From Ophiothrix spiculata (lineage: Eukaryota > Echinodermata > Ophiuroidea > Amphilepidida > Ophiotrichidae): 28,368 nt of DNA. The notes below the pieces were generated by a model, which searched no databases, was not told the DNA's origin, and worked only from the letters and a program-made list of their open reading frames with translations. Of the stretch, positions 21,801-28,368 are shown piece by piece. The number at the start of each line of letters is the position of its first letter. Within the stretch, counting starts at the first letter, position 1. The DNA lies in the NCBI GenBank assembly GCA_000969725.1, contig JXSR01S023181.1; one strand, 5' to 3'. Both the position numbers and the translations under genes were made by a program.

Positions 21801-24264
21801 CAGCTATGAGAATTACATTATTTTTTACCCAAAAAAATCAGCTTATTTGAACATTTTCTTCTGTAACTTGAATTTCTGATGAGTAAACAAAGTCAATTAA
21901 TAGACCCTTGCCATCTTGTTAAAGTCTGTTTACTTCTCGTAGTAAAATCTTATTCTAACCCCAATCAAAACCCCAACCCCAATCCTAACTCTAACCCTAA
22001 CTCAACCTACTTGAACATTTTCTTCAGTAACCTGGATTTCTGATGTGTAAACAAAGTCAATTAATAGCCCCAGTGCCTTGTCGTCTACTTCTTGTAGTAA
22101 AATCTTATTCTAACCCCAACCCCAACCCCAACCCTAACCCTAACCCTAACTCAACTTACTTGAACATTTTCTTCAGTAACCTGGATTTCTGATGTGTAAA
22201 CAAAGTCAACTAATAGACCCAGTGCCTTGCCGTCTACTTCTTGTAGTAAAATCTTATGAGCCCGGCTTTCTGACAGTTCCCCAGTAAACATTGCATTGAA
22301 ATAAGAACTACAGGCAGCAAGGACCACACGGTGTGCTGGGATTTCAACACCTTCTGCTTCTAACTGCACATCACACAGGACATTTTGTCTGAAATTGAAT
22401 CAATAAGGGACAGTTCAAAAACACTTGTGGGGGACCTGATGCAAAAAAGACCTATAGTGGAAAGTTTTCAGGGCACCCTTTTCGACCTCAAAAAATTAAA
22501 GGCCTCCCTTTTTTGCGACAAAAATTAGTGGTCAACCCCATAGAAAAGCGTGTAAACTCAATTTTTACCAGAAAATTCGAGTAATTTTTTCAAGCCCTCC
22601 CCCCCTTGAATCTTGAATTGTTGATCCTCAACAGCAATATCTGCTACCCTTAAGAGGGTGAAATACTTTAAGGACCCTCTCTTTTGCATCAGGCCCCCCT
22701 AACAAGTAAGTGTTTGTGAACAGTCCCTAAAGACAAACATAGAATTTCAAATATTACAGTTAGCTCAAACCTGAAACAAGAATTCTGTCCAAAAGTAAAT
22801 CAAATTTCATAAAAATTTAGTTCAAAGAATGCAATTGAATATAAATTTGGACGAATATAATGCCTGTGAACCAATTTAAAATGGATTTTTTTAATTAAAG
22901 CCACTTTTAGGATGAATTTGTGAAGCAATCATTAGTCATAATTTATTGAAGGTACCATCCTACAGGTTTCCTTTACGCTGCTGAATTTTGATGCTGGCAT
23001 ACATTATGAGAACACATGTCACAACATGTCAACAGAACTGAGTCTCGTCGCGACAAAAACCATTTGTAAACATGAACTATTTTTGACGATGACACTAATG
23101 AGACCAGTAACAGGTGAAGCGATATGCTTTCTGACATTGTACATGTACCTCCAGGAGAAATTGATCAACTGATGGACCCAGTGTCAGTTGATACCTATAC
23201 TTTGATCAACACCAAAAGTCAGGCCTTTTCACATGCGTGAATTGATACAGATAAGCATGTGCGTAGCTGAACACAGCATAACTGCAAATCTAGAGAGGCA
23301 ATGCGTGTTGAACGTATGAGTCGCGCATTAGTATTTACGACACGCCTGTAAATGGGATCATGTTTACTTGCGGATGGAGACAAGTCTCATAATTTCCGCC
23401 TATCTAGTGTTGATCAAAGTATAACCTGTTCAATTGTGACCGTCCATAATAAACCTCCTGTAAGGTCACCCCCTGGTCAACTTGTGGTATTGCCGATTCA
23501 AATAGAACATATAAGATACTTGTTTAAAATTTATACCACAAGCAAAAGTTCAAGAGTTGTGATTCTTCCAAAATGATATGCTAGTACATGTACAACTGGG
23601 AAAACTTTTTTGAGTTGCAATTGTCATTAATTTTTTGTGCACATTTCGGTTTGAATCTTTCAAATCAGCATGTAAATGCTGGACCAACTTTAAAAACTAA
23701 ATTCAGGGATCTGTTCTTGCCCAACAGGTTTCATGGCAGTGCTTCTTAAAATCTTTTTTTGGACATGATCATAGTCAATAATCATGGATAATAAATCTAA
23801 AAACAAGCATGAAAGCCCATTTATTTCCATTCATTCTGGTAAAACTCATTTCAATTACATTTTTGAATTGCATTATAAATAGTGTATGGCATTACTATTT
23901 ATGAAAAGTCTCAAAAAGATTACCGAAAATAGACTGAAAAGACTGAAATAGACACAAACTGCCTGATTGTGGACACAAAATCTGCCTGAACATTGGCAAC
24001 ACATCTACCCGAATTTTGAACATTACCAAATACTTCATACCATTAAATTCTAGAAAATCCTTAATTTTCTTACATAAATGTACGTAAAGTTTACCACACA
24101 ACTGACCTGTGATAATGAATACCTCTGGTGATTACTTACTTTCTAAAAGCATTAAGCACTTCAAATGCCCTCTGTGTGTGAATGGTATTCTTGTATGGCG
24201 GTGGGTCTGGGATGGAAATATCCATTGCCTCCTCAATTTTCAAAATATTTACAGGTGTTGCCAT
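9674..24264 (-). CDS. KLHL3: Kelch-like BTB-BACK-Kelch protein, KLHL2/KLHL3-like (11 coding exons)
   Basis: Predicted coding exons are 24264-24140, 22388-22160, 20575-20400, 18811-18715, 17206-16940, 16057-15940, 15341-15144, 13892-13791, 11426-11298, 10384-10244 and 9849-9674, a total of 1758 nt for 585 residues plus TGA. Vertebrate KLHL2 and KLHL3 are of similar length. All junctions are AG/GT and all phases join. Domains: BTB about residues 37-135, BACK about 140-240, and six kelch blades about 299-585, each with a GG doublet and a following Trp. Family members use BTB-BACK to bind Cullin-3 and the kelch propeller to bind substrates; vertebrate KLHL2/3 target WNK kinases for ubiquitination. 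Conservation is high, for example [27 protein letters not shown] and [15 protein letters not shown] cannot decide between KLHL2 and KLHL3; this may be a pre-duplication orthologue, so the symbol means KLHL2/3-like. The exon models come from reading the sequence, not from transcripts. Confidence 0.93.
10101..10169 (-). repeat. Rearranged partial copy of exon 10
   Basis: Positions 10101-10138 match the inside of exon 10 (around 10308-10354) with a small deletion. They join directly to 10139-10169, which match the intron start and last exon bases (10222-10253). This order is what a tandem duplication of the exon's donor half would leave after decay. It is followed by a run of 13 C at 10170-10182. 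Confidence 0.75.
10244..10384 (-). CDS. KLHL3: Exon 10 (kelch blade 5)
   Basis: A phase 1-1 exon of 141 bp, residues 481-528: [28 protein letters not shown] and CRRNAG, nearly identical to KLHL2/3. The donor is GTATGT. A broken copy of the internal part and donor edge lies at 10101-10169. Confidence 0.96.
10385..11297 (-). other. Intron 9, nothing recognised
   Basis: A 913-bp intron with homopolymer T/A runs. I see no duplicated exon edge and no terminal inverted repeat here, unlike most other introns of the gene. Confidence 0.6.
11298..11426 (-). CDS. KLHL3: Exon 9 (kelch blade 4; complete copy of an arrayed exon)
   Basis: A phase 1-1 exon of 129 bp, residues 438-481. It reads [32 protein letters not shown], then STRRSGAG. 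The donor is GTGAGT. It is the only member of the 137-bp array with the full exon, including the blade Trp and the donor. All other copies break off after the codons for Asn-Glu, exactly before the Trp. Its own acceptor (TTTGTTTCAG) is the copy nearest to the donor. Confidence 0.93.
11345..12770 (-). repeat. Tandem array of exon 9 acceptor edge (11 copies, ~137-bp unit)
   Basis: Exon 9 first-base positions of successive copies are 11426 (the real exon), 11563, 11700, 11809, 11946, 12090, 12227, 12328, 12465, 12602 and 12740. Spacing is 137 bp except 109, 144, 101 (across the N gap) and 138. Each unit holds the 3' end of the intron with pyrimidine tract and CAG, plus the first ~80 coding bases (blade 4 from FLYAVGG to TKNE), then jumps to the next unit. 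None of the extra units has the exon 9 donor. The 109-bp unit lost 28 bp, including the pyrimidine tract before the acceptor at 11700. The 144-bp unit gained 7 bp. Copies differ by few bases, which implies recent expansion or homogenisation. Read-through into the next unit shifts frame, because 137 is not divisible by 3, and meets TAG. Confidence 0.95.
12247..12296. other. Assembly gap of 50 N inside the exon 9 array
   Basis: Fifty N bases interrupt a repeat unit. The matching position of the next unit is 101 bp away instead of 137, so a single spanning unit would need about 86 bases. The gap size is therefore nominal and more units could be hidden. Confidence 0.95.
12771..13388 (-). other. 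Intron 8 outside the array, nothing recognised
   Basis: Upstream (gene sense) of the 137-bp array and before MITE copy X. It contains short open frames on both strands without family motifs. The segment around 13106-13121 briefly resembles the array intron part (ATATCATTACTAATGG). Confidence 0.5.
13389..13633. mobile_element. MITE-like element, copy X (older)
   Basis: It shares most of its length with 14905-15116 and has similar but worn terminal inverted repeats (CATGTGAGTGCAAGAAAG at the left end). Inside is a perfect 20-bp inverted repeat with a 9-base loop (13489-13508 and 13518-13537). It lies in intron 8. No transposase is present. Confidence 0.7.
13791..13892 (-). CDS. KLHL3: Exon 8 (end of kelch blade 3)
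   Basis: A phase 1-1 exon of 102 bp, residues 404-438, reading [17 protein letters not shown] and [11 protein letters not shown], as in KLHL2/3 (SSVEAY, NEW, RRSSVGVGV). The donor is GTAAGA. Its last base joins the AT of exon 9 to make GAT (Asp). Confidence 0.95.
14905..15116. mobile_element. MITE-like element, copy Y
   Basis: This 212-bp element has ~45-bp terminal inverted repeats (CGTCATGTGAGTGCAAG / reverse complement at the right end). It is flanked by a 4-bp direct repeat AGTT (14901-14904, 15117-15120), a likely target duplication. It has a central palindrome CAGGTGACA-G-TGTCACCTG. It is non-coding and lies in intron 7, against the exon 7 donor. Confidence 0.82.
15144..15341 (-). CDS. 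KLHL3: Exon 7 (kelch blades 2 and 3)
   Basis: A phase 1-1 exon of 198 bp covering residues 338-404. It carries [40 protein letters not shown] and [12 protein letters not shown]. The donor GTATAT is weak. A 212-bp MITE-like element ends only 27 bp beyond the donor (at 15116, target duplication to 15120), so the insertion sits very near the splice site. Confidence 0.96.
15831..15935 (+). other. Promoter-like motif and ATG-open segment antisense to exon 6
   Basis: ACTTCCGG at 15831-15838 is an ETS-type core-promoter motif. An ATG at 15859 opens a frame starting [20 protein letters not shown], then EY; a GT at 15921 could be a weak donor. The ending LLQMEY loosely recalls the N-terminus of alanine aminotransferases (MEYAVRG), but the match is too short to name. 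It could be a captured first exon or chance. Confidence 0.25.
15940..16057 (-). CDS. KLHL3: Exon 6 (kelch blade 1)
   Basis: Encodes residues 299-337 plus one base. It contains [25 protein letters not shown] and PSRRCRAG, which are diagnostic of the first blade of KLHL2/3. The acceptor is TTTTGCAG and the donor GTAGGT. The intron just past the donor carries an ATG-open segment on the opposite strand. Confidence 0.95.
16877..16930 (-). repeat. Decayed tandem copy of exon 5 donor edge (54-bp unit)
   Basis: The segment aligns with the last ~45 bp of exon 5 and its donor at an offset of 54 bp. It would read [17 protein letters not shown] followed by GTTAGT. The real exon reads [14 protein letters not shown] followed by GTGAGT. 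The in-frame TGA means that use of this distal donor would truncate the protein. Confidence 0.8.
16940..17206 (-). CDS. KLHL3: Exon 5 (BACK domain end and linker)
   Basis: Encodes residues 210-298, phase 0 at both ends. It includes [46 protein letters not shown] and [14 protein letters not shown]. The last stretch resembles KLHL3 (NPRTKPRTPVSLPK) more than KLHL2. The donor is a strong GTGAGT. The 3' edge has a decayed tandem copy 54 bp further into the intron. Confidence 0.96.
18079..18546. mobile_element. Foldback element, 468 bp
   Basis: The ends are ~52-bp inverted repeats with one or two mismatches (CGCCAGAATAAGAACATCCC at the left), and the palindromy continues inward, for example 18233-18275 against 18357-18396. 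A third copy of the terminal sequence (AGAACATCCCAACTCCA) lies near the centre at about 18311, so the structure looks composite. It is in intron 4. Confidence 0.85.
18715..18811 (-). CDS. KLHL3: Exon 4 (BACK domain)
   Basis: A 97-bp exon that completes codon 177 and encodes residues 178-209. It reads [19 protein letters not shown] then [13 protein letters not shown], matching the KLHL2/3 segment before VFEAV. The acceptor follows a long pyrimidine tract and the donor is GTAAAT. If the donor were ignored, the frame would stay open for 57 more codons, to a TGA at 18541. Confidence 0.92.
19029..19279. mobile_element. TA-target MITE, copy 2
   Basis: Same family as 8504-8756. Ends are inverted repeats TGTGATGGCTCA / TGAGTCATCACA with a C-rich/G-rich block next to them (CCCCCTTTTCGGGG). 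It is flanked by TA on both sides, as expected for Tc1/mariner-type insertion. It is non-coding and lies in intron 3. Confidence 0.85.
19477..19662. mobile_element. pogo/Tigger-like MITE
   Basis: The inverted ends (CAGTGGAAACTCATTATAAC read from the right; TAGTCGAAACTCATTACAAC at the left) match the known pogo/Tigger style of terminal repeat. TA flanks both sides (19475-19476, 19663-19664). At 186 bp it holds no transposase. Confidence 0.82.
19931..19980 (-). repeat. Partial copy of exon 3 donor edge
   Basis: About 50 bp match the donor end of exon 3 and the first intron bases (20386-20435), including the GTAGAT donor. The coding part still reads QNYTMQH in the same frame relative to the donor, with Phe replaced by Leu. 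It has no acceptor and is not expected to be an exon alone. Confidence 0.85.
20190..20345. repeat. Intron 3/2 border features: hairpin and short degenerate repeat
   Basis: Near-perfect palindrome ACAGTGTACG-C-CGTACACTGT at 20190-20210, followed by three degenerate copies of a TTTTCAAAGCNGAAGATA-like unit at about 20247-20327. It is in intron 3, close to the exon 3 donor. No function is apparent. Confidence 0.5.
20400..20575 (-). CDS. KLHL3: Exon 3 (BTB end and BACK start)
   Basis: Encodes residues 119-176 plus two bases of codon 177. It includes [20 protein letters not shown] and [17 protein letters not shown], typical of the KLHL 3-box and early BACK helices. The donor is GTAGAT, which is non-optimal. 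About 45 bp of its 3' edge plus the donor recur 455 bp downstream, at 19931-19980. Confidence 0.94.
21571..21730. mobile_element. Short inverted-repeat element with CCAGTGGCGTAG ends
   Basis: The left end reads CCAGTGGAGTAG and the right end, reversed, reads CCAGTGGCGTAG. The size is 160 bp. This end motif is common on elements of marine animal genomes. No clear target duplication is visible, so the assignment is tentative. Confidence 0.6.
21847..22108 (-). repeat. Two partial copies of the exon 2 donor edge, with telomere-like spacers
   Basis: Copy B (22011-22108) is 98 bp and aligns end to end with the last 98 bp of exon 2 (22160-22257), donor included (GTAGGT instead of GTAAGT). Copy C (21847-21953) is more diverged, has a small insertion, and its donor GT is changed to AT. 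Both copies break at the same base (after AAAATCTTAT on the plus strand) and run into CCCTAA-like repeats. Neither has an acceptor. Confidence 0.9.
21954..22150. repeat. Interstitial telomere-like repeat blocks (CCCCAA/CCCTAA)
   Basis: Two blocks, 21954-22000 and 22109-22150, consist of CCCCAA, CCTAA and CCCTAA units. They separate the partial copies of exon 2. On the gene's sense strand they read TTAGGG/TTGGGG. The nearer block ends in three perfect CCCTAA units, 10 bp from the exon 2 donor. Confidence 0.85.
22160..22388 (-). CDS. KLHL3: Exon 2 (BTB core)
   Basis: Completes codon 42 (Lys) and encodes residues 43-118. It holds the BTB core: [33 protein letters not shown] and [14 protein letters not shown]. 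This surface dimerises and contacts Cullin-3 in the family. The acceptor is TTTCAG and the donor GTAAGT. The last 98 bp of this exon are duplicated twice downstream in intron 2, and a MITE-like element starts about 18 bp upstream of the acceptor. Confidence 0.95.
22406..22728. mobile_element. MITE-like element beside exon 2 acceptor
   Basis: The ends are inverted repeats of ~40 bp with indels (AGGGACAGTTCAAAAACACT on the left; reversed right end AGGGACTGTTCACAAACACT), both followed by GGGGG and CCTGATGCAAAA. The size is 323 bp and it is non-coding. It begins ~18 bp from the exon 2 acceptor, so it may border the pyrimidine tract or branch point. Confidence 0.8.
22729..24139 (-). other. Intron 1, no further element recognised
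   Basis: Besides the MITE at its 3' end, the intron is AT-rich with isolated TACATGTAC words, which are frequent in echinoderm and other marine genomes. No conserved exon is visible. Confidence 0.5.
24140..24264 (-). CDS. KLHL3: Exon 1 (N-terminus and start of BTB)
   Basis: Encodes residues 1-41 plus two bases of codon 42. The chosen ATG at 24264-24262 has a good context (ACC before, G after) and an in-frame TAA 15 bases upstream (24282-24280), so the frame cannot extend further 5' in this exon. A second in-frame ATG at codon 14 is a possible alternative. The exon ends in [11 protein letters not shown], matching the helix before the BTB core in KLHL2/3 (KAFKVMNELR). The donor is GTAAGT. The first ~30 residues, rich in Pro around 20-23, are not conserved with vertebrates. 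Confidence 0.85.
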
Positions 24265-24480
24265 GGTTATAACGCAATGTTACCAAGCAATGACAAACTA
24301 CCAGCTGCAGGTTGAGATGCACATTTTATGTCGCCATCAGGCATGAAATAAAGATCCTGTAACAAAGGAACAACATAGAAAATGGTGTGGAATTACAGTT
24401 TACTTCTACAAAGTATAGGTGGAGTTTTTTTGATCTCTTCATCTTTACAAAAAAGCATAAGTAATCGGGGAAAAAATGAA
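24265..24480 (-). promoter_or_regulatory. KLHL3: Probable 5' UTR or promoter region of the kelch-like gene
   Basis: Directly upstream of the ATG. It lacks a clear TATA box or GC-rich promoter, and a 5' UTR intron is possible. A foldback element starts at 24481, only ~217 bp from the ATG, so the transcription start is either in this short interval or beyond the element. Confidence 0.4.
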
Positions 24481-25462
24481 TAGTCTGTGGGAAAAAAGAA
24501 AAAGTGCAAAATGGAGTCTGCACAATTGTTCTTGACTGATTCTTAATAGCCTTTGAGACCCATAGATTCCAGAACTGAATGATGCAAAATCCACACCATT
24601 GAGCATTTTGAGAAATCCAAGATAAAACAAAATGGCTACCAAAACAAGGTGTGATATTTCAAAATTGGTCAAATTTTGTTCAAAACCACACCAACATGTT
24701 CCTCTTATCACAAGGAAGCAGAAAAAGAATACTTTTACCTATGTCTGAAATATGGTTCTGGAGTTATAGCCAAACATGTGAAAGGTCATCAGTGGTCATG
24801 GATTTGGCCCTATGGGAGTCCAAAATTTCAAAAGTATCCGATTTTGTTCAAACTGGTCTCAACCTGTTCCTCTTGCAAAAGTGTCTACACAAAGTGATAG
24901 TTTGAAGTGTGTCAGATCAATTGTTGCCATGGTAGCAGGCAAAAACAAAGTCCATATTTACCATTGCATTGGTGCCTGTAGCACAAAGTTTTCCTTGACC
25001 TGTAACCATAGCAAAAACTGATCTGATGCACTTTAAACTATTACTTTGTGCAGACAGTTTTGCAAGACGAATAGTTTTAGACCATTCTGAACAAAATCGG
25101 AGAGTTTTTTAATTTTGGACTAGGGCCAGTTCCGTGACCTCTGATATGACCTTTCACATTTTTGGCTATAACTCCAGAACCATATTTCAGACATAGGTAA
25201 AAGTATTCTTTTTCTGCTTCCTTGTGATAAGAGGAACACGTTGGTGTGGTTTTGAACAAAATTTGACCAATTTTGAAATATCACACCTTGTTTTGGTAGC
25301 CATTTTGTTTTATCTTGGATTTCTCAAAGTGCTCAATGGTGCAGATTTTGCATCATTCAGTTCTGGAATCTATGGGTCTCAAAGACTAAGAATCAGTCAA
25401 GAACAATTGTGCAGACTCCATTTTGCAGTCAAGCCCAAAATCAAGGTTTTTCCCACAGACTA
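24481..25462. mobile_element. Foldback transposon-like palindrome, 982 bp
   Basis: The ends are TAGTCTGTGGGA / TCCCACAGACTA. The arms (about 24481-24850 and 25075-25462) are near-identical inverted copies, and pairing continues towards the centre (24886-24922 against 25019-25055). Possible 3-bp GAA target duplication. The mirrored open frames on the two arms, 24445-24711 minus and 25224-25463 plus, are the same sequence and are not evidence of a gene. Confidence 0.9.
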
Positions 25463-25576
25463 GAATGACCAACTGGCAAAATGAAGTTGCCTCAGATTTG
25501 GAATTTCTAATTGAGGTATTATGTAGACAGCATACTTCAAACTTAACCAAACTACACTCAACCAAGCGGGAGGGGG

Positions 25577-27055
25577 TAGGCCTGGGTCTTTCCAGGTTAC
25601 TAAGTATTTAATACCCGGGTACCCTTAACAATTTTAAGTATACATTATCATCATAAAATATATCATCTTCCGATAACATCAAAACTTTTGAAATTTTACC
25701 TCTATGTGCGACTGGTTTATGGTTAGTTAAAGCAATACTATAAGATTTTGATCAAAAATGATATAGTAAAAACAGCATAAAAAGAAGGAATGTGACTATC
25801 TAAAAGAATGTTCAAGTGTATTTTGTCCAAAAATTGTTTTGCCACTGAAACATGAGTAAAAAGGACATGCATGCTTTGCTATACTAATGTGGAATTAAAT
25901 TCGGGATCCCGAATTTAATTCAACAAATGGCCATAACAGAAAAAGTACAAGCATATTTAAGCCAAATCATTTGGAGGGTATTAATATCTATCTAAAACAA
26001 ACCCAATTAGCTAAAAAATTCAAAAGTCATGGATAACAGGGGGCGCTTGAATCATCAAGGATCGCATTTTTTATTTTTTCAAATAAAGCCAAATTTTTTG
26101 AAATTATAATGAAAACCATGTCAAATCTGCTGTTTCCGACATTTATCTGCATCAATTTTGATAGAAACTAATGAATATCTTTGATTTTAGGACCTTAAAT
26201 TAAAAAATGAGAAACGTGATCCTAGATTTTGATATACTGTACATAATGGTTAAAAAAGCTTTCCTTGTACTTTTTAGTTTTTTTAGTTACGTTTCCCGAA
26301 AAAATGATGTTTTTTCATCAAAACTGAAACTTTTAGGAGAAACCCCATGTTTAATGAAGAAATCACACATTTTGACCTAAAACCCATGAATTTTGAGGTC
26401 TAAACCTTGGGTATCTGACATGAAAACTTATTATGAAATTGATATTATTGGTAAGTATTGTGCTCAACTTTCAGGTTCAATTTTAAGCTCCTTCATTTTT
26501 TAAATATTGAAAGAAACCTAAAATACCAATGTTCAATTATTTGGTCTTTGTTTACAACATTGAGAGGTTTATTGCGGGATTTTAACAAATGTGCTCATGC
26601 AAGAACATAATGCAACGCATTCACCCGCGCACACAGTACTTGTTGCCGCGCAAAAAGGCACGCACATCAAAACACGCAACCAAAACGCAAAATATAGGAC
26701 GCGTATCTATGCCCGTGTTTTCCCGCCAACAGACATGTGTTTTTTTTACTGTAAAATGTCAAAATAACCTTTTAATTTTACCTTTTTTTAAATTTAAAAG
26801 TTTTGTTTTTTTGTATTTTATCATCTGTAATTAAAGGTAACATGCTGAAGTATCAGAAAATGCATAAAAAACTAAATTCTGCTTGAGAACAAACGGCCGG
26901 GATTAACAGGCCCCTTAAGTACATTTTTCTTAATAGTTAATCACTGAATAGTGGATTTTTATTCTCCCATTTGGGTAATCGGTTATGAAAATTTGTACCC
27001 GAGTAAGGTTAGCTCAGGCGGTTATACAGGTACCCGGGTTTTAGTCCCAAGCCTA
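25577..27055. mobile_element. Possible non-autonomous hAT-like element, ~1.5 kb
   Basis: The left end reads TAGGCCTGGGTC and contains CCCGGGTACC. The reversed right end reads TAGGCTTGGGAC with the same CCCGGGTACC word about 15-35 bases in. Such ends are seen on hAT-related elements. No target duplication is clear and no transposase is readable, so this is tentative. Confidence 0.45.
25892..25921. repeat. Perfect 30-bp palindrome
   Basis: Half-site GAATTAAATTCGGGA, with its reverse complement directly adjacent around a GGATCC centre. It lies inside the putative 1.5-kb element. Confidence 0.85.
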
Positions 27056-27440
27056 GTGGGGGCAACACAAACTTCCAGGAATCAATCCCTTCTCGATACC
27101 CAAAGGACATGATCTATCTGAGTATCTGGTCAGGAAATTCTACCTGTACGATATGATTAAAAAATGTTTAATATTGTATTCGTATTAAGACTCTGGCTTG
27201 GATCAAAAGCTTTCTCAAACACCGTGTCCAGCGTGTCATTGTCAGCACATGGCGTTCAAAGCAGCGGTCATGCTTGATTGAGCGAGTTCCCCCGACTGTG
27301 TCATGGTTGAACTCAAAATCAAATGGGATTAAAGGAGCATGTTCCGAATGCTTCAACTTTTTTCAAACTACTTCTGATCTTAGTGCCAAAATAATACTTA
27401 ATATTTTTAGTTTAGTTACGGGTAAAACTTTAGCCGAAAT

Positions 27441-27481
27441 TTCTGGCAGTGGTATTGGTACCACTGGTACCACTGCCAGAA
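27441..27481. repeat. 14-bp inverted repeat with GGTACCACTGG loop
   Basis: Arms TTCTGGCAGTGGTA (27441-27454) and the perfect reverse complement (27468-27481). The loop itself repeats part of the arm (GGTACCACTGG), so alternative foldings exist. Confidence 0.75.
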
Positions 27482-28368
27482 GCGAGCTCTGCAATCAAGC
27501 CTATCGCAGAAGTGCACATACCCAATGTCCCCAAAAATGATCAAATTTATCAAATACGCACTGCAACACTCCACAAACATGACAAAGGAAATACTAAATT
27601 TACCTATTATAAACACTTCCCGAAGTTGTTAGTCACACAAAAATGATGTTTCAAGATATGTTTACAAATGGTGACCAATGTAAACAAATAAAACATACCG
27701 TTTGATTTCTCTGATCCGAGCAGTTCGATTTTCATAAATTTAATTCAAAAAGGTTCCTTGCATGAATATGGAAAAAGTGATTTCTGGTTTTTCAAGTACA
27801 ATTAGTATTTTTCATTTTATGCACAAATTACCATTATTATGTACAGCTTGCCCCAAGCCAAAAACAACGTTTTTTGGCTTGTGTTTCTCGAGCAAGTAAA
27901 ACTGTGGCTAATTATGATAACCATTATTAATTTATACAGTAAAGTTAAAAAGCAGCTATGTAATACACGACTTACAAAATCAAAACGGTTGGGCCAATTT
28001 TAAAAAAGGGAATTTGAAATGTAGACTTCTTGACTTGAGTCGCCACTGATCTTTCATATGAACGCAAGGTCTTAGAATGTACATCTATTGGCCTGAGGAA
28101 ATCAAGGTGAACATAACTTGTACTTTAGTTAAAACACATGATTTCAAGAAATTGGAAAAAGGTCAAGAAATTTTGACCATCAAATAGGGTGCAGAAAATG
28201 TTTGATAAGAATGAGGTACTTGATCATTCCAACCGTTCTTTTTAAAAATCAATCACAAATGAAAAAAATCTTTCCCGGCAAATGCAGGGAGGATCGCAAA
28301 CAAAAAAGGATTGCCATGGCCCACGGGCCATGTCTGACACCAAAAATAAATCCAAATTTTGAATAACC
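27482..28368. other. Intergenic, no gene seen
   Basis: AT-rich sequence. Two small hairpins: AAGCCAAAAA at 27855-27864 with its complement at 27871-27880, and CATGGCCC/GGGCCATG at 28315-28332. No conserved protein or further upstream exon of the kelch-like gene was recognised. Confidence 0.5.

Noticed and set aside
24223..24225. Internal ATG at codon 14 of exon 1 as the main start
   Set aside because: The ATG at 24264 has a better context and an in-frame stop upstream; the internal one is kept only as an alternative.
24445..25463. Open frames on opposite strands with the same peptide, as if a duplicated gene
   Set aside because: They are mirror images from the two arms of a palindrome, have no start context or conserved domain, and cover element ends.
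1..28368. tRNA, rRNA or other structured RNA genes
   Set aside because: The hairpins seen are transposon ends or simple palindromes; no cloverleaf or rRNA sequence was recognised.

Overview
This is AT-rich nuclear DNA from an animal. It holds one multi-exon gene, and the rest is introns and intergenic sequence full of small DNA-transposon remnants. The gene family, the TTAGGG/CCCTAA-type repeat in an intron, introns of about 0.4-1.8 kb, and many MITE-like and foldback elements suggest a marine invertebrate, most likely a deuterostome such as an echinoderm or hemichordate. The species cannot be fixed from the window. I saw no RNA genes, CRISPR arrays or viral genes.

The gene lies on the minus strand, from the ATG at 24264 to the stop at 9674. 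I rebuilt eleven coding exons by homology to the kelch-like family and by GT/AG splice sites. All phases join in frame, giving a predicted 585-residue BTB-BACK-Kelch protein closest to vertebrate KLHL2/KLHL3, the substrate adaptors of Cullin-3 ubiquitin ligases. Exons 1-2 encode the BTB domain, exons 3-5 the BACK domain, and exons 6-11 six kelch blades. The catalogue of exon joints is internally consistent, so the gene looks intact in this assembly, apart from a 50-N gap inside intron 8.

The most striking feature is inside the introns. Five exons (2, 3, 5, 9, 10) have partial copies of one exon edge, with its splice site, in the neighbouring intron. The extreme case is exon 9: its acceptor and first ~80 coding bases (start of kelch blade 4) are tandemly repeated, mostly every 137 bp, ten extra times at 11437-12770, with no matching donor. 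The gap lies in this array. The copies of the exon 2 donor edge are separated by telomere-like repeats.

Layout: 1-546 is a palindrome-rich satellite. 547-9463 is intergenic, with hairpins, a hAT-type MITE with an 8-bp target duplication (3277-3721), and several inverted-repeat elements. 9464-9673 is probable 3' UTR. 9674-24264 is the gene, whose introns also hold at least six transposon remnants. 24265-24480 is probable 5' UTR or promoter. 24481-25462 is a nearly complete foldback palindrome. 25577-27055 is a possible hAT-like non-autonomous element, and the remainder is unassigned AT-rich sequence.
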